From Apricaphanius iberus (Eukaryota; Chordata; Actinopteri; Cyprinodontiformes; Aphaniidae): a DNA stretch of 64,000 bases. Shown in pieces: positions 33,501 to 46,500 of this stretch. How positions within the stretch are numbered: position 1 is the first letter of the stretch; every line of letters begins with the position of its first letter. A model generated the notes under the pieces. The model worked only from the letters and a program-made list of their open reading frames with translations, was not told the origin of the DNA and ran no database searches. The DNA is taken from contig JAPXFQ010002104.1 of assembly GCA_028564705.1 (NCBI GenBank), positions 930,001 through 994,000 of the forward strand, read 5' to 3'. A program made the translations under genes and the position numbers.

Positions 33501-36500
33501 TTTGATTAGTGGGGACTCTGTAACTGACAATTTATTTAGATTTTTGATTTTATTTTCTTTATTTTTTCTTATTTTTTCTTATTTTTATTTTTTGTTTTTT
33601 CCTCTTTCTCTCTCAAAATTTATATATTTGTATTGATTTGGATTATGACCCAGATTTCTGAACTGCGGTCTGTTTATTAATTAGAACTTTGGAAAAATGG
33701 TAATTTGGGAAGCTGGATTAAAGAAAACATGATTCAGTGGTAATGTATTTGAAATCTCTAGAAGCTTCAATTTAATTTGGTGTTTATCATTGGAGAAAAG
33801 AAAATAAAAAAGAAGCCTGAGAGGAAAAGAGGGATACTGAAAAGAAAAATGCTGGTTTTTATTTTTTATTTTATTGCGACTAGTTTTTGTTTAGAGAAAT
33901 CTCATCTCTTGAACCTCTTTTATTGAATTGAATTGTTTTGTTTTGTTTGACTGCTGAGGGGAATTAGACTATTGTGTATCCTACGAAAATTTAAGAGGAG
34001 TTTTAGTTGCAAAAATCACTTTGACTATGTTCAGTTCCCTTCACAGAATCGGACAGATGTTTTTGAAGTATGAAATGTTTTCATTGTTTACAATCAAGAA
34101 TATTTGGGCAAGTGACCACATTTGGGTTTGTTTAAAGAGGAATCGTATAAGCAAAAGTACTTTGAATTGATATTGGATTGTGTTAAAAAAAAATATAATT
34201 TAGGTTTGGCAATATTTATAGGGAAGTTGTTTTGTCAGTGATTTAAATCTTGGATTTTTCTTTAGAAATATGGATAGAATTTGAAGTATAGCAAACTGAA
34301 GACTGTTTTTGTAAACTATGTTGTGTTATCAGTCAGTACTGTTCTCTGGTTTTGTTTTAAACATTTGATGTTTTTAATAACCTTTTTCAACACCAACAAC
34401 AGTTATCTCAATGTAAGTAGCATACTTATATTAGCAGAAATTATTAATTGATTAAAGGGACAGAGTCGGGGAAAAGTGGTGTTAAGTCTGATTACAAAGG
34501 GGTTTAGTTCAATATGAGCTATTCGTCTCAACCTCAGTGAAGCGAAACCAGGAGAGCCACTTTTCCATAGAGACTGTTTACAAGAGGGACAGAAAAAAGG
34601 GGATAGAACCTTTGCAGATGGTTATTGCCTTTATTTTTGTTATCACAATGTTTTAGTGGTGTTTTAGCAATATCTAACAGAAAAATCCAGCCTTTTTGAT
34701 TTTAATTTTATTTTAGTTATCTATTTACTTTGGGAACAGACCACTAAACTTTGAAGAAAAGAATTAGTGAATGGTATCAATGCAGTTTATATCTGAGGAA
34801 TCGACATTATGACATAAGAGTTATGTTTGCTTTCAGACACCATATTTTGCAGGACATCAATATAGAGCCTACTGATCTTACTGATTAATTTTAAGATATT
34901 TTTCTCACCTCAAGGAATTGGAGACTGCTGACACTGAAATGTATTGCCCAGGAAGGAAGTTGTGGGGGTGATGGAAGAATTTGCAGAGTGGGTAAGACTG
35001 ACTGATAGAGGTTAACCTGCGTTTTTCTATACTTTTGATTGTATTTGTGGTCAGACCATAGATTTACCAAGTTTGGGCATGTTTGCTAAAACTAAATAAC
35101 ATTATATTGATTTGCCAAATTAGGGCATGGGACGTGAATGGCTGTTTCTCCATTGTTGACGCACTCCAAAGGCTTGTGTGGACTGGATGAACTATCTGGT
35201 CTGCTCATCTGTGGAAACTTGTCATAACTGCCTTTCACAACAATGCAGGAGACAATTTGCTGAGATTAACAAACGTTCTTGGCTTTATCCACAGCAGGCA
35301 CTGAGGAGAATGGGGAGAGCACAGAGCTGCTCCCCCAGTAGGACAGGCCTGTCGGTGCTGGATGGGAAAACCTGGCTCTGGTCCCATCCTCAGGTTTGGA
35401 GAAAGAAGATAAATTGGACACTTTAAATTTATAGGTTTAGTTTTTATTAATGTATACTTGGAAAATTTACAGGGTCTGACAGCTAAAGTGTGAAAAACTC
35501 AGGCTAACTAAGTTAGTTTTGCGTACTTATGGGATATATTTCTGGCTATTATGACACATGCTATGGGTTTTGTTAAGCTGTAAGGAAGAATTTAGGAATA
35601 ATGAGTAAATGTTAAATTAATCATTTGATTCCATACCAGGTCTTCTTAATGGCATCAGATCGCATCTTCCTGCACCTGAATGGATTGGCTGTGTTTGGGA
35701 ATGGTCAATTACGGGAGTAATTTACCATTAAAGAGGGATTATTATTGTAATCATCTGATTGTGATTTGATTTGGAAAAGACAATTCTTTTATAGACATGG
35801 ACTGAATGCAGCTTCACGGAAACGACGAGCCTGGTCGAGGATCGGCAGGATTCTGCCTAAGGAGGATCGAGAAGGTTTTGACCAAGCTGAATCGGAAGCT
35901 GGGGCCACAGGCGGCGGGGCCTGTCTGTGCATTTGTGTATATTGGGGGAAATGCCCAATTAATGAAGTAATTGGCATTTCAGAGAGTGGTTATCTGCAAA
36001 TATGGGAGTAAAAACTGGAACACTAAAAAAATAGGAGCCCTCCACACTGATCAGCTCTGTATATCGCTCTCCAGCTGCCAGGAGCCATTGAGGGGGATAA
36101 AATGAGAGTGAAGAAAGAGGATCAGAATACAAATAAAGACTGAACATTTATTAATATTTTTTTTTTGCATTTTACAGGTTGTTTAACTATTTGATTAACT
36201 ATTTTATTCACAAGTGAAGAGTCGTAACACTGCCTAAAAGGGTTCTTAATACCTTCTATTTCACAGGTTTCTAAACACTTTAAGTTTGATTTCTTTCAGA
36301 ATATAACATAGTAATAATGTCTATGTTCATGGATTTTCTGAGCTTCTTCCACAGTATTAACATGTATCAAGTCAGATTTAATTATCTCTTCACATGTAAG
36401 ACATTCTTATACATTGTGGGTTTTTGAATTTTGTTTGTGGGAATTGTTAAAATAAATTTTTTGGTTAATGCCAAAAGAGGGTGAATCTATGATTAACAGA

Positions 36501-36699
36501 TTTACATTTTTTAATGGGAGTTAAGGTTAAAAAAGGTACTTTAATAGTTTGTGTTTTGAATTTTAGTAAACTGATGAAATTTCTTGGATTTGATTTCTTG
36601 CATTCTCAAAATGCTTTACAGGTTTTGATCTTAAGTTCTAAACACGTACGTATAGAGGAGATATCAATCTATTTTTAAAAAAAGATTGAAAGAGGGAAT
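30546..36699 (+). other. Interior of the LTR element, non-coding
   Basis: About 6.15 kb. Two patches are less AT-rich: 30770-31160, with an open frame 30678-31127 of 149 codons, and 35170-36150, with frames of about 80 codons (35178-35426, 35766-36011). None resembles a retroviral or retrotransposon protein that I recognise. The 4 kb between them is strongly AT-rich with frequent stops in all frames. The interior ends in the polypurine tract before 36700. Confidence 0.6.
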
Positions 36700-37337
36700 T
36701 GTCGTTACTCATATTTTTTGGGGCTACTTTATATAACAGTCTCGTATTAAATATGTTTATATAATCTGTAGTTAGTATTCAGAAAGTAAAAGTCTGTTTT
36801 AATTAGCTTGCATGATGGTAAAGATGGGTTTGTCAGTATGGTTTATGGGGCTAAGCTTTTAAGTCGTAAAACTTTTGGCTAAAGTTTATGGCAGGTTGTA
36901 AAAGCAAGGATGTTTAGATAAGAAACTGGGAGAAAAGTTTTTAGAGAAGCAGATAGCCATTTAACCATAAATCTTTATAATGAAGCTTTGACCCAGAACA
37001 AGAGACGACCCATCTTCTGACTCCAGGATGCAATTGACAGCAAATCATTGGACTCAGACATGTTTTGAAATGATCGGATTGGAGTACATTTCGAGGAGAG
37101 AAGGAACGCCCTAACAACCTGGGAGAATATTGCAGCTATAAAAGTTTTGACATGAAAAACATTCAAGGTTCAGATTTCTTTAAATCTGGACCACAGAGGA
37201 ACTGACGGGGGCAAAATTCCTCTGTAAAACTGCAATTTGTTAATCTGTTCAAAATAAATGTTAAACTGGAAATTGGCTCCATTTTGTCTCTGCTTGAACA
37301 TGCATTGAATTACTTATGATAATTATTTAATTCAACA
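36700..37337 (+). repeat. 3' LTR
   Basis: Starts TGTCGTTACTCATATTTTTT and ends TTCAACA. It carries TATAAAAG near 37138 and AATAAA at 37253-37258, so the R region would lie between about 37160 and 37280. Similarity to the 5' LTR is high over its whole length. Confidence 0.85.
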
Positions 37338-37920
37338 ACGCTTTAAAATTAAAACCGCTTATTTAGTCCGCATTGGTGCCTCTGCGCATCACATCAGTTT
37401 CTCTGTTATTTTTTTACTTTCCCTTCCTCTGCTCCACTCTTCCTAGTTATGTGTATTTAGTAGGCTACCATAGTTGCCCTAACCGGGACTGGCTAGAGTT
37501 TACTAACATCACAAGAAAGTCAAAAGAAAATATTTAACTGCTTACCTGACACTCCAATATCCTCCGATCACCTCCTGTTCTGTCTCTCCTACCCTGCAGC
37601 TACAGCCACCTGTCATCTCGCCCTCATTCTCCCCCACATTGAGTAGCTCCAGTCGCCTCTGCTGCAAATGGAGGAACTCTGTCCCATGTTTCAATGTTTT
37701 TTTGATTGAACTCCAAAACAACTTCTGTTTATTAAAATTAATTTGATCCAATCATGCCAAAAACATACTGTGCTGTGAATCCAAATACTTTCTATTTTAA
37801 GTTTTTGTAATGCTCCTATTTATTTATTTTATTTTACTTTTTCTAATAATTATTTTTTAAAGCCTTACACATAACTCCTCTGATAACTAATATGTGTTCT
37901 GTAGTAATGAACAGAATGTT

Positions 37921-37964
37921 CATTACTACATACATTGAACGTATGTTCAATGTATGTAGTAATG
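37921..37964. repeat. Perfect 20-bp inverted repeat, 4-base loop
   Basis: CATTACTACATACATTGAAC, then GTAT, then the exact complement. The arms could form a long hairpin. Partial copies of the unit (TAGTAATGAACAGAATG, TTCTGTATTACTACAT) flank it, suggesting a small palindromic or repeat-derived structure. No coding or RNA-gene context. Confidence 0.85.
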
Positions 37965-38229
37965 TTCTGTATTACTACATTATTACAGTTAATACAGAAG
38001 AGATATCTGTAACAACCGCAAGCTTTAAATAAAGTTTTGCACAAAAAAAAAGAGAAAGAGCTCTAGTCGAATCCCGTCTCTGATTGGTTGTTGCCCCGCG
38101 TTTGCTTCCCAAAAGTAAATTTTTCTCAAATTCACGCAGCAGGTGCGTGGAGGCCTTGATGAGCCGCAGCCGTGTGGATGTGCTGATGCCAGCTGCACTG
38201 AAGTGCGCGACTTGCTGCATGCCAGCTTG

Positions 38230-39535
38230 CTACAGCTTAGGTAACATGCTGCATAGGTACCATACACTTTGCATGTAATCTAGCTGCCCTGCTGCCTGGC
38301 AGGAAAGGGGGGTCTGACTGTAATTTAAGACTGAAAGGTATATAGGTGCCAAGCCATTAAGGGCTTTATAAACAAACAATAAGATCTTAAATTTAATTCT
38401 GAAGTGAACTGGTAGCCACTGCAGATTGGCCAGCACCAGTATGATATGTACCTGTGTCTAGAGTTAGTTAAGAAGCGTGCAGCAGCATTTTGAATGAGCT
38501 GAAGGTGTGCAACTGTTGGTGAATTGGTCCCATATAGACATGAATTAGAGTAGTCAATCCGTGAAGTGATAAAAGCATGGATAACTGTGTGAAGATGATT
38601 TCTTTTTAGGATGGGCTTAAGCTTAGAAAGGTGTCACAAATGAAAAAAAACAAGACTTGACTACATTGTTAACGTGCATCCATTTTAAGAGTTGAATCCA
38701 TCTGGACTCAAAGGTTACAGACAGTAGTTTTTAGGGGAAAGGGAAGATAAGAGAAGGTTGAGCTAGAGTAGGGATTGTCACTAAAAGCAATGGTATCAGT
38801 TTTGGATTCATTTAAAAGGAGAAAATTGGCCGTTAGCCAGTCTGACTATGCTTAGACAATTGATTAATGACTGCATTCCATCACCAGATGTGACAAAAAC
38901 ATAGAGTTCAAAGACATCAGCATATAGGTGATAGGAAATTCAATGGGCATCCAATATGCGACATAGAGGTAGGATATACAGATTAAAAAGAATGGGGCCA
39001 AGAATAGATCCCAGGGGGACATCACATGTTAAAGTTGCTGATGGTGATGCAGCTGCATCTATCATTACATTGAAAGTTCTGTTAGAAAGATAGGAAGCAA
39101 ACCAATTCTGGACAGTGTCATGAAGGCCCACCAGCTGTTCACGTCGAGCAAGATGAGTCGAGTGATGAACAGTGTCAAAAGCAGCTGAGAGATCTAACAA
39201 AAGAGTCTAAAGAAATTAAAATATCATTAAAAAGATGAAGGTGGACAGATTTTGTGCTGTGTTAGGCTCGAAACCTGATTGAAAGGGGTCAAGCAATTTA
39301 GTATCCTTTAAAAACTCAGTAAGCTGCTTAAAAAAATGGCTAACTCAAGAGGTTTAGACAAGAACGCAAGTTTGGGAATTGTATGAAAGTTACTGAATTC
39401 ATTAGTGTCCCCGGCAGGTTTTTTCAACAGAGGTTGAACTACAGCACGTTTAAGTGAGCTGGGAACAACACCAGTTTACATGCTGCTGATAATAATTGCA
39501 AGCAAGGAAGGAGCAATGACTTTTAGCGCCTCCTT
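38230..39535 (-). mobile_element. Degraded LINE fragment, reversed
   Basis: Reading the - strand, 38940-39200 encodes LDLSAAFDTVHHSTHLARR and GSILGPILFNLYILPL (reverse transcriptase blocks), and 38230-38436 encodes LQWLPVHFRIKFKILLFVY (C-terminal block). Frameshifts separate them. No endonuclease region is seen. Probably of the L2/CR1 group. Confidence 0.8.
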
Positions 39536-39542
39536 GTAGGAA

Positions 39543-39720
39543 AAAAAAAAAACAAAAAAGGCCTCTGTGTTTGTTTCCATCCATAAAAGCTTTACAGGTT
39601 AATCAAAACATACTTTATGTTGTCTTTTGCTCCCTGCGATGGTAGGCAGAGACCGCCATGAAAGGTTAGCATCCCATGCTGTCCTGGTCGAGAATTGCTC
39701 TGCAACAATGAAATATCAAT
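39543..39720 (+). repeat. Dispersed repeat R1, partial copy
   Basis: CCTCTGTGTTTGTTTCCATC, AAGCTTTACAGGTTAATCAA and AGACCGCCATGAAAGGTTAG match the longer copy at 44020-44580. A reversed copy is at 63440-63760. No coding capacity. Confidence 0.6.
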
Positions 39721-41110
39721 GCAGAACGGAGAGAAAGAAACAGCAAACCATAAACAGAAAATGTCTCTGTCAATACATCTGCGTCTGCGTGCAAATTTGC
39801 CATCAGAGTAGTAGAAACTAGGATTAACTGTGAAAGTTAAATCAATGTCTCCTGTTTCAAGATTTTGAACAAGCAATAAATCGTCCTACAAACCCCTGGT
39901 TACTTTATCGTGGTTTCCAAATTACTGCACACCCTCCCCTCCATCGCAGTGGTGAGGGCCGTAATGCCACTTTTTCAGTAAAAGCAGATTAAGAGATGCA
40001 TATTAGTGTGTGTATGTGTATATGCTTTATCTACATGTAACAATGTTGCATTTAGTTGCTCAACTATCACAAATGTTGTTGCAACACCGTCATTTAAAAT
40101 AAATCTAACCACATAGAGAAGAGGAAATTTGGCCTGTGGTTATGGCCTGAAATAGATGCTTTGTGAGACCACTTCATGTAGCTAACAGTGAAATCTAGAG
40201 AGCCTAGGCTTGCAACGCTTCAACTGATTATAAATTATACTTTTTTTTTATATATTTAAATCTAAACTAGGAATTTAGAGTGAATTTCCTATTTATTATC
40301 TCATGCTGGTCACTGTAACATATTTTACACAGGAATTGAACAATAATGGAACAACTATATGTGAAAGTGCAAAGGTGTAGCTTCTGTGGGACGATGAAGA
40401 GTAAACAGCCCTTAAGATGCTGCAGCAGCTTTCCAAAAATAAACTGTTGCAACGACCCTGTCAGTGTCCTGACCCCTAAAACACTCATCTTGTACATAAC
40501 TACATACTGCAGAGGAAATACAGGACGTGGTTTTTCTGAAAAAGAATTTAAAAAAAAACTTTTTATAAGATGACTTGCTTTAAGCTTGTAAAACATACTA
40601 CAGGACTGAAGAGCTCATAGTAGAGATGATAAAAGCTACAAGCCTTCTAAAAACTTTGCATACTATTACTGGAAAACTCCTGCTGAACCTGTACAAAAGC
40701 ACTACTTTACAACTGTTCAGGAACTTGGAATGGTCAGCAGGGGAAAGCTGTAACTTTGTCATTCATTCTTTTTGCTGATGGGAATTCTAGGTGTTCTGCA
40801 CTTAGTCACTTTAGTTTTTTCACAGTTTTTGCCACGTCAAGTAAACAAGCAGATCTTTACATTCTTGCTGAGTACAAACAGACTCTATGGGTGTATGTCC
40901 TTATGGAGGATTTTCTATCAAATTGGTTCCAAAGATGAAATGGGGACATTTTGTGTCTCAAAAAAACAGGTAAATATCTACATAACCATCTGGTTTATGG
41001 CCATTAGAGAGTTGATTACTATTAAGTTATATTATGTGTGAATTACACTTTTCATTTGTCAGTAATAAACGTATGTTGAATGTAGTGGCGCAAAGTTAAG
41101 ACATGCCTTT
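39721..41110. other. Intergenic DNA, nothing recognised
   Basis: AT-rich sequence; frames of 60-109 codons at 40267-40596 and 40772-41041 have no domain, splice context or codon bias that would support a gene. Confidence 0.4.
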
Positions 41111-41119
41111 CAGAAGGGA

Positions 41120-41417
41120 AAAAAATAGACACTAAAATAGCCGAAGCAAACATAGTGATGTTCAGCAAATCACACTATGCCTGGAAAGCCTACTTATTTA
41201 CCTGTCCCCCTCCCAATGCTTTGTGTCTTCTGACATAATTGCCCATATTGCATATTCAGCATATGAAAAGGGCTAAATGGATTGCATTCGTCTAGGTCCA
41301 AGTTTAATAAACGTATTGCACTCTGCGCCATGTTTGTAAATCAACTAGAGCCTGTTTTGTGACCCTGTGCAGTTTGCAGTGGTTTTAGCGAGCCTAAACC
41401 ATTGATAAATTAGGCCC
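41120..41417 (-). repeat. Reversed truncated copy of the 22.2-23.4 kb MITE family
   Basis: Ends with TTGATAAATTAGGCCC, the complement of the family terminus. The inner block (complement AGTGTGATTTGCTGAACAT, GGCTATTTTAG) matches 22431-22475. The opposite terminus is missing. Confidence 0.65.
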
Positions 41418-41740
41418 ATACATTTCTGAGGCTAAAGTTTGATGCTCCAAAATGTTAAAAAATTAAAGGGGTGTGAATACTTTTGTTTCTAACTAGACTT
41501 TAACAGACACCAGACACATTTCCACTATCGGAACTCCAGGGTAATTTTACAGAATATTCATCTGACGGGGTACACTAGTTGGCCCACTCCTCTGAGCTTT
41601 CGTCTCCATTGAGAATGACCTTTAAAGAATTTGTTTGGCATTTATTGATGTCACTAATCAACGCCCACATGTACCCACAGTTGCAGATAATAACGAGATA
41701 TCAACAACAAAAGCAGGGATGGCTGCTGCGTTTCTGTTTC

Positions 41741-42790
41741 CTATTTCACAGCTCGTTTAGAGAGGCCAGTGAGCAGGCTGTTACAGTAGTCTAACCTGCT
41801 GGAGACAAATGCATGAATAAGTCTCTCTAAGTCTGGTTTCGACACTATTCCTCTGATCTTAGCAATGATTTTCAGATGGTAAAAAGCTGTTGATGTTATT
41901 GCTTTGATGTGGCTGTTAAGGTTCAGGTCCGAGTCCATGATTACCCCTAGATTTCTAACCTGATTTTTTGGTTGAAGACAGAGAGACTCAAGATGACTGA
42001 TAACACTTTCTCTTTGTGCCTGTGGGCCAAAAACAATAATCTCAGTTTTGTCTGAGTTTAACTGGAGAAATTTGTTTTGCATCCACAAACTGATCTGTTC
42101 AATACAGTGACAAAGTGTATCTATAGGCCCATGTTCACCTGTCACAGTCATCTGCGTAGTTATGGTAAGACACATTATTGCTGTTAATTAGCTGACCCAA
42201 TGGAAGCTTGTACAACTTGAAAAAAAGTGGTCCCAAGATTGACCCCTGGGGGACTCCACAGGTCATGGGAATTTCGTCTGAGACAAAGTTGCCAATTTCG
42301 ACATAATACGTCCTGTCCTCGAAATAGGACTTGAACCAGTTTACAGCAGTACCAGACATTCCCACCCAGTTTTCTAACCTGTGAAGTAAGATCCCAAGGT
42401 TCACTGTGTCAAAGGCAGCGCTCAGGTCTAGCAGAACTAAAACTGAGACTTTGCCTGTGTTGGTGTTCATGCGGATATCATTTGTCACCTTGATCAGAGC
42501 TGTCTCATTGCTGTGGTGGTGCCTAAAGCCTGACTGGAAAGTATCAAACTCATTGTTAGACAGGAGAATGTAAGTGAGCTGTTGATATACTACTTTCTCT
42601 AGGACTTTTCCTAAGAATGGTAGGTGTGATATGGGGCGGTAGTTGCTCAGTACTGTGGCATCAAGGCTGCTGTGCTTTAGAAGAGGCTTAATGACCGCAG
42701 TTTTTAAGGCATGTGGGAATGTTCCAGTATCAAATGAGATGTTAACTAACTGACCAAGTTGTGGTAACAAGCTGCTCAGCACAGACTTTA
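41741..42790 (-). mobile_element. LINE reverse-transcriptase fragment, reversed
   Basis: On the - strand 42135-42782 encodes AVIKPLLKHSSLD, YRPISHLPFLGKVLEKVV, LDLSAAFDTVNLGIL, CGVPQGSILGPLFFKLY and NYADD. After a frameshift, 41741-42175 continues FLQLNSDKTEIIVFGPQAQ and NLGVIMDSDLNLNSH. It lacks both the endonuclease and the 3' tail, so it is truncated at both ends. Closest in style to L2. Confidence 0.85.
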
Positions 42791-42949
42791 GAAATCGAGT
42801 GGGTAATTCATCAAGGCAAAATGTACATGTACAAACAAACTTATTACAGTCTCAAATGCAGTGGTCAAAAAACACAGCAATATAAACATTTCAGAAAAAA
42901 GAGTAGGGTTCTGCATAAAAAAACAAAAAAAAAACAATCATATTGATTT

Positions 42950-43215
42950 CAAGGGTGACAGTAGCTCATGAGGTAGGAATTTGTCCTGTGAGTTCCCGGT
43001 CAAACCCCTGCTCCGCAAGTCTCAGTCGTCATGAAATACTTAACCTCCTTTTCCTGCTGATGATGGTCAAAAGGCCTGGTGGCCCCGATTGTAAGGCAAT
43101 CTTGCTTCCATTGTAGGTCTCATTACAATTTAGCTTACTATTATCAGAGGGTAAATCACTGAATGTAGTGTGAACCCCTTAGGGGCATACGACTAAATAA
43201 AGCACTATAAATACA
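42950..43215 (+). repeat. tRNA-headed SINE-like repeat
   Basis: GGGTGACAGTAGCTCATGAG (A-box region), a decayed B box near CCGGTCAAACCCCTG, then AATACTTAACCTCC, a CTGGTGGCC block and the tail CACTATAAATACACTC. It is a better preserved relative of the copies at 11438 and 58867. It lies upstream of gene D. Confidence 0.65.
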
Positions 43216-43521
43216 CTCTACAGGCCATTAATCAATTTTCAAACAAAGAGAACATGTTATGTTTTAGGTTTTATCTTAACAAACACTAAGAGCATGAGAA
43301 CTTTAGGTTACCGAAAGGAGGGAATCTAAATGTGTAGCATAGAGGAAACCCACAGAAGTAGTCTGAATCCGAAAAGAAGGAAGCAGACAGTGTAACACCT
43401 TCTTTAGATAGCTGCTGTTCTACAAAAGAGAAGTCACTGTAGTTGTGGTTTCAGTCTGTTTACATTTACAAAAAAAGTATTTCTCTGAAGCAGTTGCACA
43501 TTATCAGTGCTGGATGTGAGG

Positions 43522-43558
43522 ATGGATAGCATTTTAATCTGTGTGTGGGGAATACTCT
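43522..43558 (+). CDS. Gene D exon 1: signal peptide, first part
   Basis: ATG then DSILICVWGIL, donor GTAAGT, phase 1, 37 nt of coding sequence as in gene B. Confidence 0.75.
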
Positions 43559-46500
43559 GTAAGTACATCGCTTTTTCCTGTTTAAAAAAAAGGTGAAAAA
43601 AACTGTTCGCAGTGGGGAGAGAGATGTGTATAGAGATACAGTATAGACGGTCTGATGTTTTTTTTAGCTAAATGGGGTACTATACAGTAGACTGAAGTCA
43701 GGGACGAGACTGAGACTAGAATACATTTGGACAATAAAGTTTTTATGGATTAGAAAGAGGTTCCCAAAAGAAAATGTGTTTCTTTTACATTTTATACCAA
43801 ATGGCAACAATATCTAAACTCTTAATAATATAAATAAAATAATTTTAATATTTTGTTACAACAATCAAACAATTTGCCCAGAAACTGAAGATGTAAATCA
43901 GCTGCCAACTAGAGAACTATTGGTTAGCCATTGTTTAAGGTAATGTTTTCTTGGATCTTAAACCTTCAAACCGTATCAAACTCACAAATGATTGAAAAGG
44001 GATGATGGTGCTCCCGGTGCTCAAATAAAGCCCAGTTTATGCCTCCCCTTTTTGACAGAGACGGATTGATGCAGCACCATTATTTGCAAGGGCTCTCCGT
44101 CATCTACAATGCTCAGAGTAAAGATCCATTTTCTAAATATCTGTCTCCTTCAATGTAGAGCGTAGAGCCTGTGATTGGTCGGCTCAGCAACAGCAAGAGA
44201 GCGCTTTGCCAAAACGTGGCTCTGTAGTCGCTGTAATCAGTTGTCAATGCAGTGTTTGGGCACTACATGCTTCATATCGAAAGGTTATTTGATCTAATCT
44301 GGGTTTTTTGGTGATTTTCAACACAAGGAGGTGTAGGAAAACAACAAAAAAGGCTGCTGTGTTTGTTTCCATGTATTTTTAGAGTATTCTATGAGCTGCA
44401 CTTCAGTAAAAAGCTTTACAGCTTAATCAAAACGTACTTTCTGTCGTTCATTGCTCCTTGAGGGGGAAATGTGTCCACAGGCTGAAGAAAAAAACTGAAA
44501 CTATGCCGCGACAGTATGCAGAGCCACCATGAAACGTTAGCACTGCTTGCTGTCCTGTTCAAGTCCCTCTTTGTAGCCGTCACATACATTGAGGAATGTA
44601 GATAGCTCTGACATTTCTGTCATTATCTGTGTTCCTTTTACTGATTGTTGCAGTTGCATGCGTATCTATACCCTCAATACCTGCCATCTTTCTGACTTTG
44701 AAACAAGTCTTGAATTTAACGATGCAACATGGAAACCTTAAAGCAATGACCTTTGTATTGAGGCTGATAATAAGCAGCAGCAAATGTACCAGGAACTAAA
44801 ACCCAAGTCTACTATATGTAGACAACTCTCAACAATACAGGCTTAATTTTTGACTGAAACTGTTATATTTTTAATTCTTTACACCTTTATTAAACTATTA
44901 TCATTTAACTACCTGAAGCTGTTTATGGAAATGTGGAGAGAAAAACAAAAACATATTCTGGAATTTTCACTTTTTTACTGTTCTTTAGATAAAAAAAACA
45001 TTGTTCTACTAAAACAGGCTGGCCAATTTTATGTCATATTTAATTTTCATTGTATGTCTGATATCATATTTCTGTTTAGTTCTCAGTTCTCTTCTCCAGT
45101 GTGGAAACGTTCAAGGTAACTGACCAGTTTCCTTGTCTTACTCCTTCACTTTTATCCACATTTATATTTTTCTTTCTGTTCACTTATTTTGTTCTGTTTA
45201 ATGAGTATCTCACTCACTATTATAGATAAAAATATTCATGTTTTTGTCATATATTTGTATGCAAACCTGCATTACAGGACAGCTGCTCACTGGTGGCTGT
45301 TGAAAACAGTGACCTAGAACCTATTAGTTTGTGAGCTACTCTTTCACTGTATAAGCTTTTTTTAACATACACCAGAAATAAATCATGTTCTTGTTGTGTC
45401 ACCCAAAGTGAGACACTTTTTGAATGGCCTTAAAATAACAATATGAATAAGGATAACACTGTTACTACTAATAAATAAACTGAAACAAATATATAGAAAT
45501 TCTGTCTTCAGCAGAGGCTAAGCCTGTCCTCCGTGTATCTCCATCATGGCTGACTCATGGAGCCCCAGTAAATTTGAGCTGCAAAGCTGAGCATCCATCC
45601 TCAGAATGGAAATTCTTCTGGTACAAAGCAGTTCCTGATCTGTTACACAAGCACTACAGTTATGAGCTGCTCCCTAACAGCATTAATGGGACTGTAGATA
45701 ACTCCTACACCATTCATGGACAGAGTCATACAGCAGGATATGCATGTAGAGCTGGAAGAGGAACTCCGGGCTTGCCATCTGATTACAGTGAACCAAAGTT
45801 TGTCTGGTCTGCAGGTCAGTTCTATTTCTACTTTTAATTCATTCATTCAGTTCATGCAAACCTTTATTGTCATTGTAACCTGCACAATGAAACAAAAATG
45901 TGTCAGACAGAAAAAAAACATTATTATAAATAAAATAATCCACTCACCCACACAAATATACCACTATTCATTCTGATATTGCACAATCCCATGTTATAGT
46001 TTAAGTGTTCAGAAATTGTTTTTATTGCATTGTGGTGGTGATGATTTTACAGATGTTTTGCTCCCTCATTGGATTTATGTCTGTGATAAACTCTTATATT
46101 GACTCCTAAAGGGAAAGTGCAGGTTTTTGCAACCTGGACCTTATTTATCAAACGTTCGTAGAAATGTTCCTATACTCTATCCTACGAAGGAAATTTAGGA
46201 TGTGCGTAAGTAAACGTCAAAGTGTGATTTATGAAACATGCGGTGGCCTCTCTTACGCACGCTCCTCCGCAATTAGCTGTTGATAAATCCCACTTGTGCC
46301 TACACAGGTCCTCGTGCCCGTTCAGTCATTTGCATACAGAAACGCCCGTAATTAACCATATTTGGTAGCACCACATCATGCATTGAGTCCTCACGTTCTT
46401 CCTTAAAACAATTTCCAAGAGAGGAAAAAAATGAATTTTAATCACACAGAGATCGAGGTGAAACAGAGGTGGGGCAATAAAAAAGTATTCATGATTTACT

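Larger units (their letters stand above)
29905..37337 (+). mobile_element. LTR element with 4-bp target duplication and no recognisable coding genes
   Basis: Two long direct repeats, 29905-30545 and 36700-37337, both begin TGTCGT and end CAACA. ACGC directly before the first (29901-29904) and after the second (37338-37341) is the target duplication. A purine tract (GATTGAAAGAGGGAAT) ends at the 3' LTR, as expected for second-strand priming. The 6.15-kb interior has no frame over about 150 codons and no gag, protease, reverse transcriptase or envelope motif on either strand. It is best described as a large non-autonomous LTR element, possibly mobilised by a relative. No normal TGG-type primer-binding site is seen after the 5' LTR. 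Confidence 0.85.

Noticed and set aside
35178..36011. Candidate envelope or accessory gene near the 3' end of the LTR element
   Set aside because: The frames are only about 80 codons, without signal peptide, membrane segment or known motif, so no gene is called.
40267..40596. 109-codon frame on the - strand
   Set aside because: No domain, no initiating context or neighbouring exons; expected by chance in 64 kb.
42950..43215. A functional tRNA gene
   Set aside because: A- and B-box-like parts are present, but the sequence does not fold into a full cloverleaf and continues into a SINE body.
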